From Mesorhabditis belari (lineage: Eukaryota > Nematoda > Chromadorea > Rhabditida > Rhabditidae), in assembly GCA_958450365.1 (NCBI GenBank), contig CAUEEP010000066.1:186001-250000 (forward strand): a stretch of DNA of 64,000 nt. The letters are read 5' to 3'. Under the pieces are notes generated by a model that had not been told where the DNA came from, did no database searches, and saw nothing but the letters and a program-made list of their open reading frames with translations. Of this stretch, positions 21,449-33,000 are shown in pieces (the stretch's first letter is position 1; every line of letters starts with the position of its first letter). Made by a program: the position numbers and the translations under genes.

Positions 21449-23233
21449 ATGATCGAAACAGATACCAATGATGGTCGAAGTGAATATCATGCATGCGGTG
21501 TATCAACTAGGACGCGTTCAAAAACTGTAAAGGCTGTTTCCCGCGTTGCACCAGCAACAACAAACATTGCACTTTCGTTGATAACCCAAGAGAAAGGTGG
21601 AGTTCTTTGTTTTTATCCATACGAAATTATTTAATTTTAGCTACTGTTACAGCGAAGGTGGTCAACTTCGAAAAATTTTATCGTCTCCGATTGATTCCGC
21701 GACGAGAAGATGCTGTGGGCTTGGATTAAAAGACTATTCATCGAATAAATTTTTAGCTTCCAGACAAAATCGCTATTACGGGGCCTGATGATGAAACGGT
21801 AGCATTATTTTTTTTATTTTACTCTATTTATAGATTTATCGAGACTTGGTGCTACCACAACCCTCAAAGGAGCATCCAATCATAATCAAGGTATTTATCG
21901 ATCGTTCATACAAATTAGATTATTGTTTTAGGATCAAGATCCGGATGCTTTCACTCCAAAAGAGCGACAAATTCAAGGACCATTTTTGCTGGAATACACG
22001 GTTTATAAAATTTTAATGACTTAATTATCTCTTTCAGGCGCTACTAAAGGCAACGCCGCAAGAAAAGATTGGTAAAAGAAGAAAGTCGGGCATACCGAAA
22101 CGAAATGTGAAAGATTTTACTCCAAGTCCAGGTAGCTTTAACATCATTTATCAAATGTTTTTTGAATCGTACCTTAAAGCAGCTTTTTAGTTGTGGATAA
22201 TGTAGGAACAACTTCAACAAAGAACAGTCCTGCGGAGAACAATCTTTCTAATATTGGCACATCATTAGCATCTACACTCATTCCTGGTTTTTTAAACGTG
22301 TTTACGTTGGGTAAGATAGATTTTCAGAATCCACTGTTGTTCAACTTAAATCAAATAATCGAAGACGTCGATCATCAGTTTTTCTTCGAGTTGCCCAAGA
22401 AACGTAAGAATTAAAGAATTAAAACTCTACAAGACGGACCTATTTTATTTGGACTTTAGAGATCCTTTTGATGAAAAAATGGTTACTGCACAGCCAGCAG
22501 AAGTAAGGCAAGATGCACCGATTCCATCGATCGATGATAAGCAAATGGTAAACTAACTAAATTTTTCAAAAAAATGCTATACGTAGGAGAAGAAAATGGA
22601 TGTAGTGATTCGTCGGCAGTCATCTCTGGACGCCCCAAAGATGCGCAAAACTCAACGTCGATTTTCGATGAAAGCAACTATTCCTCTACTTTCGCCAACT
22701 CGCACTAGTGAATCTGAGCCCGAGGAGAATTCGTCAATGAAGCCACCCATGTTTGGTCATCATTTGATGCTTGAAGTAAATTTTATCATTTTGTTTTAAA
22801 ATATTTTGTATGTTCTATCTATATACCTATTAACACTTTAGGAACCCGTTCCTCCAACTCCTCCTCGCGTTGCAGACCTCGAGTTCGAGTTTTGCGCAAT
22901 GACCAAACCGTCCGATGAGGAGTTAGTGGTTTCACAGGATGCAGAGGTTAATGAAACCAAATAATGATTTCAACCAAATAATTTTAATTTCAGAAAGAAA
23001 ATGGCAATCAGATTGACAAACCGTTTGCAAAGCCTCGTGGTAGGCGTTCGCAGCTCTACAAACTTGTGCCGCTAGATGATGCGAAGAAACGAGACAGCGA
23101 TCAGCCACGGCAGTCAGAGTTTGTTAATTTTCTAGTATTCAACAAAAAAAAACTTTATAGTATGACAGAAGAAGCTCCCACTAACATTAAGAAGGCTCGT
23201 CGGCGATCGAGTTACTTCAAAGTAGTCAATTGA
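21449..23233 (+). CDS. Unrecognised KEN-box protein, downstream of cku-70
   Basis: I do not recognise the family. The ATG at 21449 directly follows TTTGCATTTAG, a likely trans-splice acceptor, 128 bp after the Ku70 stop. This is the typical layout of a downstream operon gene. The first exon is 21449-21596. About ten more short exons with 40-60 bp introns follow, and the model reaches TGA at 23231-23233. The start has a basic TRTRSKTVKAVSRV segment. The middle has IPRREDA, TPKERQIQGPFLLEYT and GKRRKSGIPKR. Then come a PVPPTPPR motif, EKENGNQ (a KEN box, the signal used by the anaphase-promoting complex), KPRGRRSQLYKLVP, and a basic tail ARRRSSYFKVVN. No globular fold is obvious, and it looks largely disordered. 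KEN box plus basic patches fits a cell-cycle-regulated chromatin or spindle protein; that is inference. Reading frames of the middle exons (21890-22560) are less certain. Confidence 0.75.
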
Positions 23234-23557
23234 ATGTATTTCTAGTAACTGTGTTTTTCTTTTGTACTTTTTAATCGAATGCATTGTCTATATAATTTAC
23301 TATTTCCTTACTTAAAGTGACTCGGGTTTTGTTATCGATGTCTTTGTAAATAAACTAAATAAACTTTTTCTCCTGAAATTGGTGCTTAAAAATTTGTTTG
23401 GGTGACTATTTTATATTTTATCATTTTTTTTTTGATTACAAGCGAACGGGTAAGCTTTTCAACAAGCTTACAGTCATTAGATTAAGAGAGATTTGAAAAT
23501 TATCTTTGATCTTATTCTTTGTCATGTGGGCAATTTGATTAATATTTTCTTTTTCCA

Positions 23558-23559
23558 GA
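23558..23559 (+). other. Probable trans-splice acceptor of strd-1
   Basis: A pyrimidine-rich ATTTTCTTTTTCCAG ends at 23558, 16 bases before the chosen ATG. No upstream exon joins to it. Confidence 0.5.
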
Positions 23560-23574
23560 CAAGCGATTGTGCGG

Positions 23575-24600
23575 ATGCCAATTCTTGACTTGGCCAACGC
23601 TGGCTTCCAGGCTTATGCCTACATTGATGAGGCATCTTGTGGGGCGGTGAAAGTCTACGCGACCAAAAAGGGTGGTCATCGCTTCGCTTGCAAAATGTGG
23701 CAGCTGGAGAAACTCGCCGATCGTTGCGGCTTTCAACATGCCATTGAAGAAGTGCAATGGTTGAAGTTGCTTCGACACACCAACATCGTTCCATTCTACG
23801 CTGCCATCGTTTGCGATCGACACATTCTCATCGCCACTCACTTATCCGATATGGGATCGGCTCTAAATGTCATCGAAAAGGATTATAAAGTGGGATTTCC
23901 TGAGTCAGCCCTTGTGTCAATCACGAAGCAACTCTCACAAGCTCTCAACTATTTGCATTCACAATACATCTTGCACAGATCGATTCGAGCAAGTCATGTG
24001 CTATTGGATTCTCAGGGCGGAGTGCGATTGACGGGATTCAAGCATTGCATACGATTGAATGAGCATGGGTTGGGGAAAATTCATCCAATCAACGAGTTCA
24101 GCGAACACCTCTCCGATTCGTTGCTCTGGCTGGCTCCGGAAGTGCTTTCGCAAAACGTGAGTGGCTACGGATTGCCTTCGGACATCTATTCGCTTGGAAT
24201 CACGATTTGTGAAATGGCGAACGGTTTCCCACCGTTCACCGACATGTCTCCGCTGCAGATGTTGTACGAGAAGACACGTGGAACGACGCCACGATTGCTG
24301 GATTCGACCACCATTGGCCCAGAAGGCTCCGCTGATCACCATCAACACCATTTCTCTGCCGGGCTCCACAAGCTGGTCGCCGCTTGTTTGTCGATTCGCC
24401 CTGAAGATCGACCGAATGCTTCACAGTTGACGACCACAAACTCTTTTTTCAAGGAAACGAAACGGCCTCAAACGCTGCGCTCATTGCTGCCAGGTGTGAA
24501 ATTGATCACTGAGGACACGAACAAATTGACAACCATTGAAGAAATGGATGATTCAAGAGAGGTATCCACGATGGATCAGTTCACCCAATGGGATTTTTGA
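23575..24600 (+). CDS. strd-1: STRAD-type pseudokinase, activator of LKB1
   Basis: A single 341-residue frame, essentially one kinase-fold domain. STRAD is a pseudokinase that binds LKB1/PAR-4 and MO25 and allosterically switches LKB1 on. It acts in polarity and AMPK signalling. Pseudokinase features are visible: the HRD motif is HRSIRASHVLL (catalytic Asp absent) and the DFG motif is replaced by LTGF. The F-lobe motif LWLAPEVLSQN and SDIYSLGITICEMANGFPPF are STRAD-like. So is LLDSTTI. The last residues QWDF correspond to the C-terminal Trp-Glu-Phe of human STRAD, which docks on MO25. I chose the ATG at 23575 after an acceptor-like CAG; a GTG six bases upstream is not needed. The N-terminal tail is shorter than in the human protein. 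No introns. It lies about 340 bp after the KEN-box gene on the same strand. Confidence 0.95.
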   Translation: MPILDLANAGFQAYAYIDEASCGAVKVYATKKGGHRFACKMWQLEKLADRCGFQHAIEEVQWLKLLRHTNIVPFYAAIVCDRHILIATHLSDMGSALNVIEKDYKVGFPESALVSITKQLSQALNYLHSQYILHRSIRASHVLLDSQGGVRLTGFKHCIRLNEHGLGKIHPINEFSEHLSDSLLWLAPEVLSQNVSGYGLPSDIYSLGITICEMANGFPPFTDMSPLQMLYEKTRGTTPRLLDSTTIGPEGSADHHQHHFSAGLHKLVAACLSIRPEDRPNASQLTTTNSFFKETKRPQTLRSLLPGVKLITEDTNKLTTIEEMDDSREVSTMDQFTQWDF

Positions 24601-24923
24601 AGTACCCCGTCTCTTTGATCTCTTTGATCTCAACTATCATCCAAAAAAATTCTGAATGCTCTCTAAATTTTTCTCTTGTTAACCTTTTTACAAAAATCTG
24701 TTGTCTTTATTTTGAACGTTTTAGTCTCTAGTTGCTTTACACGCCTAATTTGAGCGCTTTTTTTGATTCTTTTCACGTTATTGACCCCATTGACTTTCCT
24801 TGGTGACAAAATGTGACATTTTATGATGTTAAGATGTGATGTTATCTAGTTTTGAAGTTTACGTTTCCCGCTCATGATTACGAAATGGTTACTTTGTCTC
24901 TGTGTATAAATATAATAGTTTAG

Positions 24924-25488
24924 ATGCCACTGCCTGATGTGTCGGATGTTGACATTGATGGGGAGGGGAAATTCAAGTACATCTTGATACAGGTTTTGGT
25001 TTTTTTCATTTTACTTACCGAACTTTCAAAACTCTTAACTATTACGTAATATTGAAAAATAAGTAGCAACGTTTTAACATTTAAAACACTATTGTTTAAG
25101 TAATCGAGAAGTCGACGAAACAGGAAAAATACATTGTTCGTGGTTACAAGAGATGCCCATATCATGCCGATATTTTTGACCAAACCCGCGCTAAAACTAG
25201 TCAGGTTTTTTTAAATTGAATAACCTTTTTATCCTAGTTTTAGGATTTCAAACTGGAATGTCCGGGTGGTGGCAGGATAAAACATGATCCGAAAGCGAAG
25301 ACGTTATTCGTCTACGGTTATTCACAAGTAGGTGTTTAGGTTTATTATGTCTAGCCTGAAAGTTTGTTAGAATACCAATATTGATTTAATTTTAGGGATT
25401 TGGACGCGGAGATCACCAATTAGCGGTCGACATTCTCAAGTCACAATTTTCCGACTACGAGATCACCTGGTCGAATGATGGATATTGA
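24924..25488 (+). CDS. PHPT1: 14-kDa phosphohistidine phosphatase (PHPT1/janus family)
   Basis: Four in-phase exons, 24924-24992, 25109-25204, 25244-25327 and 25396-25488, give 113 residues (human PHPT1 has 125). The enzyme removes phosphate from phosphohistidine in proteins, without metal. Motifs: [14 protein letters not shown] at the start; [16 protein letters not shown], whose His is the catalytic histidine; [25 protein letters not shown]; and the C-terminal ITWSNDGY that ends almost every family member. The ATG follows AATAGTTTAG directly, again resembling a trans-splice site. Acceptor choice for exon 2 (after AATCGAG) was set by frame and homology, because the earlier TTTAAG gives an immediate stop. 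Confidence 0.93.
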
Positions 25489-25755
25489 TTTTTCTCGGAA
25501 ACGTTTGTTTTTGTTTTGCCGATAATTTGTGATTTTCGATGTTGTAAATAGTAGCCTTGCATAAATATTTCTAGTTCGATAAAAAGCCTTTCTCAACGCA
25601 TAAACTGAAGACGGATGCAGGCGAAGATCGCAATCAAACATTTCCCCTGTCAACTTGACCTTGAACTGGAAGTATTGAGTGTGCGCGGCGTGTAGCCAAA
25701 TAAGTCTAGGCTTACCCCGTAATTTTATCGTATATTTGAATTAATTTTCCCCATC

Positions 25756-26648
25756 ATGACTCAGCAGGCGATCGACGGCCGATGGAAGTGCGTTTCTTCC
25801 GAGAGATTCGACGATTACATGGCGGTTGGTTCTAGTTTTAAGGTTACACGCTTGCACTGGCGCCACTGGGATTGATTATCCTATGCTGGCTGATGTTAGT
25901 TACCTGAAATGAAATGCAAGTGACATTTATCGGATGCGGTAACTAGGAGAAAAATAACTATTTTTGACTATCAATTTCAGGCAGTCGGTGTGCCGATCTT
26001 CGTGCGGATGATCGCAGCGAACGTGCAAGTGACTTTAGTAATCAAAGTCGATGTATCAAACAAAAAAAAATCAAATGTTTTTGAGATTTAAATTTAAATC
26101 CCAGGGAAATCGATATCAATGCCGACAAGAGTCCGCTTTCAACACAACCGAGTTGAATTTCACCCTCGATGAGGTTTGATTCGAGAAAAGCATGACTTTG
26201 GAATGAATCACGTACATAGGAATTCGTCGAGACGACGCCGGACGGCCGCAAATTCAACACGACGTGCACGCTGGAGGACGGGAAAGTCGTGCAGAGACAG
26301 AAAGCGATCAATGTGGGTGCAAGTCGAAGATTTTCAGTGTAGTCAAATATAGCCAAATTCTACGAGCCAAGAATCCGATAAGTGCGAACTTAAGGTTTGA
26401 CAGCTTTGAATTTCATTTCTTTGACTGAATTAATCCCTATCGGGTTAATCCAGTCAGTGTCATTCCCAGTTGAGTCATTCGTTCGCAATGCCAAAATCGG
26501 TTTTGAGCTATTGTTGAAAAAAATCTCATTTCAGCCAAGTGACAAAGACTCGACGATCACTCGTTTCATCGAGAACGATCGACTCGTGACGATTCTCGAA
26601 TGTGGAGAGGTGAACGCCCGACGGGAGTACGAACGCCAATCAGAATAA
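25756..26648 (+). CDS. Fatty-acid-binding protein (LBP family)
   Basis: Five in-phase exons, 25756-25824, 25981-26052, 26105-26173, 26220-26312 and 26535-26648, encode 138 residues, the standard size. These intracellular beta-barrel proteins carry fatty acids and related ligands. Family features: IDGRWKCVSSERFDDYM (start of the barrel with the GxW motif), then AVGVPIFVRMIAANVQVTLVI, GNRYQCRQESAFNTTELNFTL, EEFVETTPDGRK, and a C-terminal REYERQSE where many members read R-x-Y, the carboxylate-binding Arg/Tyr pair. No signal peptide is visible, so it resembles the cytoplasmic LBPs rather than the secreted ones. It converges tail to tail on the BRWD-like gene. Confidence 0.92.
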
Positions 26649-27032
26649 ACCAATTCGTTATTTTTTGGATTTTATTTAGAATAACAAAATCAAATAGATA
26701 AGATCACCCGCGAATATAAAAAGGTAGAGATTGAATTGAGTCATTTGAACGAGAAAATAAGAGACAAAAGGAGATTCCCTTAAGAGTTTTTTGACAAATA
26801 AAAGGCACACGTCAAAAGTGAGACCATTTAGAGGAAGAAAAGAAAAGTGCGCAGGTAGATGATATGACAAAAACTAGAAAAAAAACATTGTACACTCAAG
26901 TGCACTACCAATTTAGTTAGAATAAGCAAATCAGAAATTCAGGATCTTATTTGTAGGTTTTTATAACATAAAATTTCATAACAGCACATAAATTGAGAAA
27001 AAGAGATAAACATAGAAAATCTTATACCTAGT
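26649..27032. other. Convergent 3' flanks
   Basis: About 380 bp of A/T-rich sequence between the stop codons of two converging genes. It presumably holds both 3' UTRs. No other feature seen. Confidence 0.6.
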
Positions 27033-30000
27033 TTAGTCGAATTTGCGGACCTTTCGCACTCGTCCACGCTGTGAGATCGACTCCTAAAGTAGTCAAATAA
27101 TAGAGGTTGTGAAAGTTTGTCAAGCAATTGCGGGATGACCTAATTAAAAAAGGATAACTCCACTTGCTTTTCGAAGTTTTTAGTCAACAAATCTTTTTAT
27201 AGTCGTCGGGTTGTTGTTAATGAGTTATCCATCTTTTTTCAAGACATCTTGTGATTGAATGTAACCGTTTGTAAATAAACCGTTGGCTCATCTTCGTCAT
27301 CACTATCCTCGGCGTAGCTCACAGGTTTACGACGTGCGGCGTTTCTCTTGGGAGAACCATAGTGGTCATCGCTAGAGTCATCTCTGGTACGCTTCCTAAA
27401 TGAAAAACTTTGTTTGTTTAAATACATTTCCTACTACAGCCAAAGAATTTAAACATAATCAAGAAATAGGCAATTATATAGATCTCTCTAAAGAATCTCT
27501 TTTTCAGGTCTAAAGCCCTAACTTTGTGCCTACTAGAAGATAAAACACTTACATAGCTCCACCGGTGCGAGTTGAGCAACGCCGACTTGGCCGACCGTTT
27601 CCTATTGTCGTCTCAACAATGAGGTGTTGTGGTTGAGGGGCGGTAGTTGATTGAGCTCTTCTGTCACGTCTCGATCTGCGATCTTCACCCAGTTCACTGG
27701 TTGAAGCATCCAAATCAGCGAGATTGTCCTGAATTTCACTCTATGAAATCATCGGATTGCCAATTACTTACTAGTTCTTTAACAACCCTTCCCCCCTGCG
27801 TTCGTTTCCGTGTTCTAGGAATTATTTCTTCTTCAGATTCATCCTCGTATCTAAACATTTATGTAACGTGTAAAGAATTTAGATAGTCTATAATTAAATG
27901 TTTACTCATGCTTCTTGAAATATTCAATTGAAGCTTTGACTTAATATCTGAGAAATCTCTAAATATTCTATTTTTTTTGCAAAATCTACTCACTTTGCGG
28001 ATGCCTGAGAGGTACCTTGTCCCATTGCATCGTCGGATTCTTCGAGTTCCTAAAAAATGAATTTTTATAATAGCACAACAGAACTCTTCACCTCCACCGT
28101 TTCACTTCTCTTCTGTCTTCTGAGCGCTCTTGTTTTTCTCACTAAAATAGGAATTAAATGGGCTAACACAAGCAACATACGATTGGAAAACTCCTCATCA
28201 CTGTAGTCACAAACTGCTTTTGAAGTGGATGGCATATTTGATCTAAAACAGCTACTTACAAGATGTATCTTTAGTCGACAAAAACTTTAAATCATCACGA
28301 TGTCTTGTGTCATAAGCATGAAGTTTGTGATTACGCTTCGTTTCTCGTAACTCGCGAACTGCATCAAGGTTGAGGAGTGATTTTGCCTTTTCTTCCAGCT
28401 AAAATGAAAGTGATATTAAACGGCAATTAACAAGGCGAGCAATTTAAACTCCAACAAAGTGCTAAGGCAGTGACTTACTTCTTTAACCTGTTTGATGATG
28501 GGGAGGATCTTTTCCTCCACTTTTTGCTTCAACAGAAGACCATTACGATAAATCTAAACACGATTAAACAAAAGCAATTGAATTTTTTTTACCTCGCTAC
28601 GTCGATCGTCGTCTGTTTGGTCGATTTCTGCAATCATATTTACTATCTTGTCGAGCACCATGTTTGGAGATTCAATCGATTCATCTTCAATCGAATCAAT
28701 AATTTCTTCTAATGAACGCACTTCCGGATCACATCTTGACCAGATTGCGTGCATTTCCTAAAATTACTTTGAGAATGACTCAATTACAAAGAATTACTCA
28801 CAGTTGTCGGATTCTCCCGATTCAGAAAATGTCTCGCACATTTGTCCCTGCAGATTTCCTTCAATCCTTTTGCAATATCCGTTTTCCATCCGGGTTTTGT
28901 TAGTTCAACATTCATCACTAGATAACTCCTTGAAAACATTTTTAGATTCAAAATTTACTTTCATATCCGCGATTTTGTTTGTTTCTCGAGGGACGCCGAA
29001 GATATTCTTTGAGCATCGTGTTCAGCTCTCCAATGGTCATTTCTTTCACTTTGTCGAGACTATTTTCAATACTTGTGTCGAAGATATTTCTAAAATATAC
29101 CTACGAAAGATTGCGCAACAAAATCCCTTACTTGCTCAAATCAATCAAGGCTGCTGCCAGAATTTTTGCATTCTTGACAATTGGCATGGTGGGATCGTTG
29201 TAAGATTCGGCAGCCTTGCAAATCTGACAGACATCTAATTGAAATGCGGCCAAGCGCCTAAAAAGTTTATATTTTCATATAAAAAAAATAAATACCTATA
29301 GAACTTGTTGATTAAACGTTCCGTGATTGTTCCCAGGTCAGAAGGATAAGCAACCGCTAGTGGGTAATCTTCGTAGTCGGTCAATGAAACCGGTTCAATG
29401 AAGGCCACGAAATCTTGTTGGCCAATCAGCCTGAAATGGCAAATTAATTTCACGATAGAAAAATACATTCATTTAAATAAAATGTACACACCAAGCAATC
29501 GCTCTCTGTAACAATCGAGTAGCAGCATCGCGATCATCCTCAAAGTTCGATCTAGCATCAGGATCTCTGTTATTTGATGGCCAATCTCCACGTTGAAGTA
29601 CATAGTGGGCCAGTGTTAAATGCTCTTCCTCTGATACAACACTTTCTAAGGAATCGCTAAAATATTGGCACTCAAGAATACTTGTACCTGAGCGTCTATT
29701 TTGCGTCTTCGGTTGCATGTCCCAAGGTGAAAGTGGCTCTTCTTCTCCAGAATCCCATGCCACGTGTAAACAATACCAGTGTGAACTAAACGTATAGTAA
29801 TCAATCAAGCCCAATAAAGACTAGCCGTGCCTGGGTAACTCTGGGTCCTTGGGTTGTCGCGATTTGATTACACCCGTCCACCATTGCGAATCCAAGACAG
29901 CCTAAATCAATTTCACTTGGCCAAGTGCTCAATTCATACCTCAATCTGGTCCCCAACGTCAAAGCGGTGTTCCATGCTTTCATCATAAAACTGTCGCAAG

Positions 30001-33000
30001 ACGATAAAATCCGCTACATTGTCCAAGTCGTGAAATCTTTAAAATAAAATTTTGTTTGAAATCTCTTGGAGTGGCTTACTTAACAGCCCAAACTTTTCCG
30101 GTTGGCACATTTGTTCGGCGATCGACTCGAGCCAGATTGACAACGACAAGTCGGTACGGTTTCATGGTGTATGAAACATGTGTCACGATGCAGAACTCCT
30201 CAGCGTCAAGACCATCGCTAAATTTGGAGTTTAAGAAAGCAACTACCATAAACAACATACCAAACTAGCATATTCCGAGTCGGATCATAAATATCCACTA
30301 TGCTCAATTGTTTCAAGTAAGCTTCATGTCCCTGAAAATGAACACTATAAAACTAATAAATTTTCCTCACTTGTTTGAAATAAACTACAAGATCTCCAGG
30401 CTGCGCGAAGTAGGGAAACCGAGCCGGAGTAACACGTTTGTAGTGATCCGGAAAACGGTACTCCCAATCCAAGTCGGACAGCACTAAATTAAAAATATTT
30501 TCAAAAAAGAGAACTCTCAACCTCTTTCAGACATATTCGCTCCAGTTTCTTCAGCAATAGATTCAATGGTCGAATTGTGGCGATTATAACGTCTCTGCCG
30601 TCTAGATGGGCCCGGGACACTTTGCGGGTTATTTTCTTCCTCCTTAAAGTTTGGTTTAAAGATGGGCTCAATACCAGATTTACTAATAATTAAGACACCT
30701 CTCGCCGTTTTCGACGTTCTTCCTTCTTTCGCAACATATCTTCTTGCCGTTTAGTCCTTCGTGGATTCAATTCTGGCTCTTGACTGGACGTTGCAGTCTA
30801 AATGTTTGGAAATAGAAAAAGTTGTTCACAACATCACTTCTTTATTGTATCGTCGACGTGTTCGCTCTTCATTTTCCCGCCGAGGCCCCACAGAAAAATC
30901 GGAATCACTCGTCTCTTCTTCATCATCAACATCCGATCCACTTGTTGACTCATCACTGTTATTTTCATTTTCGCTTCCCGATCCAGCGTTCCTAAAAACA
31001 TCAACGTAACTGAATTAATAAAGCAATCCAATCTTACATGTTATGGAGATTGGCTTGCTTGACTACCCGGAACGCTCAACGACCCACCTTTCGAATGAAT
31101 TATCCCCTTCAACGGCTTGTGATAACGGTATCGGTGACAGATGTCCTTGTCGAAGTCTTCTCATCCGCCGTTCAGTTCTTTGTGCTATACGCGCTTCTCT
31201 CCTCAGCCTTTCTTCTTCTTGAGCAGCGGTTGCAATTCGATCCAAAGTAGCGGCAAGGTTTGTGCGTCGTTGCTCCGGAGGACGATCTAAAAACAACAAT
31301 AGATACAAGCACAATAATCAAAAGCATACGTGTGCGCTGTATCTGAGGCTGTGGTTCTTTTTCTTCCTCAGCATCTTGATCTTCCTTTGAAATTTCTTGC
31401 TCAAAAAAGTTTATTTCACCAGTGTAAATCTAAAAGGCTTCGTTCACATTTGATTCAAAGAAATAAAAAACCTGTCGAAGACGTTGTTCCTCCATCGCTA
31501 GCTGATCAAAAGATAGTTCCGGAATGATTTTACGATGGGTCCAGGCACATTGTAATTCCTCTTCACGCTAAAAAGAAATGGTAAAGAAAGGAAACAGTAA
31601 ACCAACCACATTGTCAACGTCGCGACCTGGAACAATTAGTCGGTGCATTTCTTCGGAGATCACAAAATCCGTTTGCATAAGGCGTGGCGGCGGGAGAAGA
31701 TGTGGTGGTATTCCGGTTCGATGATCGTACGGGAAACCAAGTGCATCGTAGGTCAAGGGCCCAAAATTATTGTTTTGCATTTTACTTTAACTGCACATAC
31801 GTAAGATCAGTATCAAACATTTGCGTTCGAGGGAGTTTGACCATTCGATTGCTGCCCATGGCCATGCCCATGCCAAAAAGCGTTAGTCGACCATTGGCAT
31901 CAACCTAAAATTTGAGTAAGAAAAATGCCGAATCGAGTGACTTTCAAAGTTAACTTTTATAATTTTGCTAAAAACTTACCACAGCCAAGGAGGTGCCATC
32001 TTCAGAAAGAGCTAAATCAAAAAGTGGAGAACAACCGCCAGTTTCAAGCGTATTGTCCCAATGTTTGCGTAATTTTCCAGCAAATATATCCCAGAGCTAA
32101 ATTTTTCCATTTATTAACCAAATTTTTTTACAAACCATTAACTTCCCATCGTGGCTAGCAGTAAAAAGTAAGTTCGGGTTGATGGAATGCGGGACGAGAA
32201 CATAGCTCACACCATTACCGACAAGTCGATGCATCAGTGAGCCTAAAGCGTAATTAATATTTATCTGAAATTTCCCAAACACTACCATTCTTCGGGTCCC
32301 ATACTCTGAAAACGCTATCATTGCCAGCTGTAATAAGTCGCGAATCATCAGAAGCCCAACAAAGCATCAATATCTGAAGCATTTTTTCCACAATTGACGA
32401 TTCGAGTTGCACTAACCTTGTACTTTGAGATTTTTCTCGTGTCGATGGATTGAGCAGTCAATGTCTGATCACTTCTAAACGCAATAAGAGTTATACCAAA
32501 ACAACAGTTGCATCTCACTTATCGAGCTTCAACGTTACGTGTCTCCATTTTCCACATCTCACCGTCCAAACTCTTGCCGTTCCATCCGGAGAACCGGATG
32601 CTAAGCGAACGCCCGAATGGGCCCATACAAGGCTGTCGACTCGATCCTAAAGCAAAACAAAAACGGTAAGAAAAATTTTTTGTATTAATCAACCGTATGA
32701 CCCTCAAGTTCTTGTAGTTTTTGCGGCCCTTTCTCATCGACGGAAAATAGACGAACTCTTTGTTGAGAATCTCCAACAGCAATCAAACCGCCACCTTAAA
32801 AACTCGTAAATTCCCATTCTTTATCATAAAACCTGGAGAATGTGTTGAAGTGCACAGGCGCATTCCAGGAGCATCTCGTTCGTAGATCGAAACCACATTG
32901 TCACTAAAAGTTAATGCTTTCTTGGACTAAGTTTCTTTTATGATTATTTTATTTAAAGCATTTCTCACCTAATTAATGCCTACCTAAATTCTTTCTCCTT

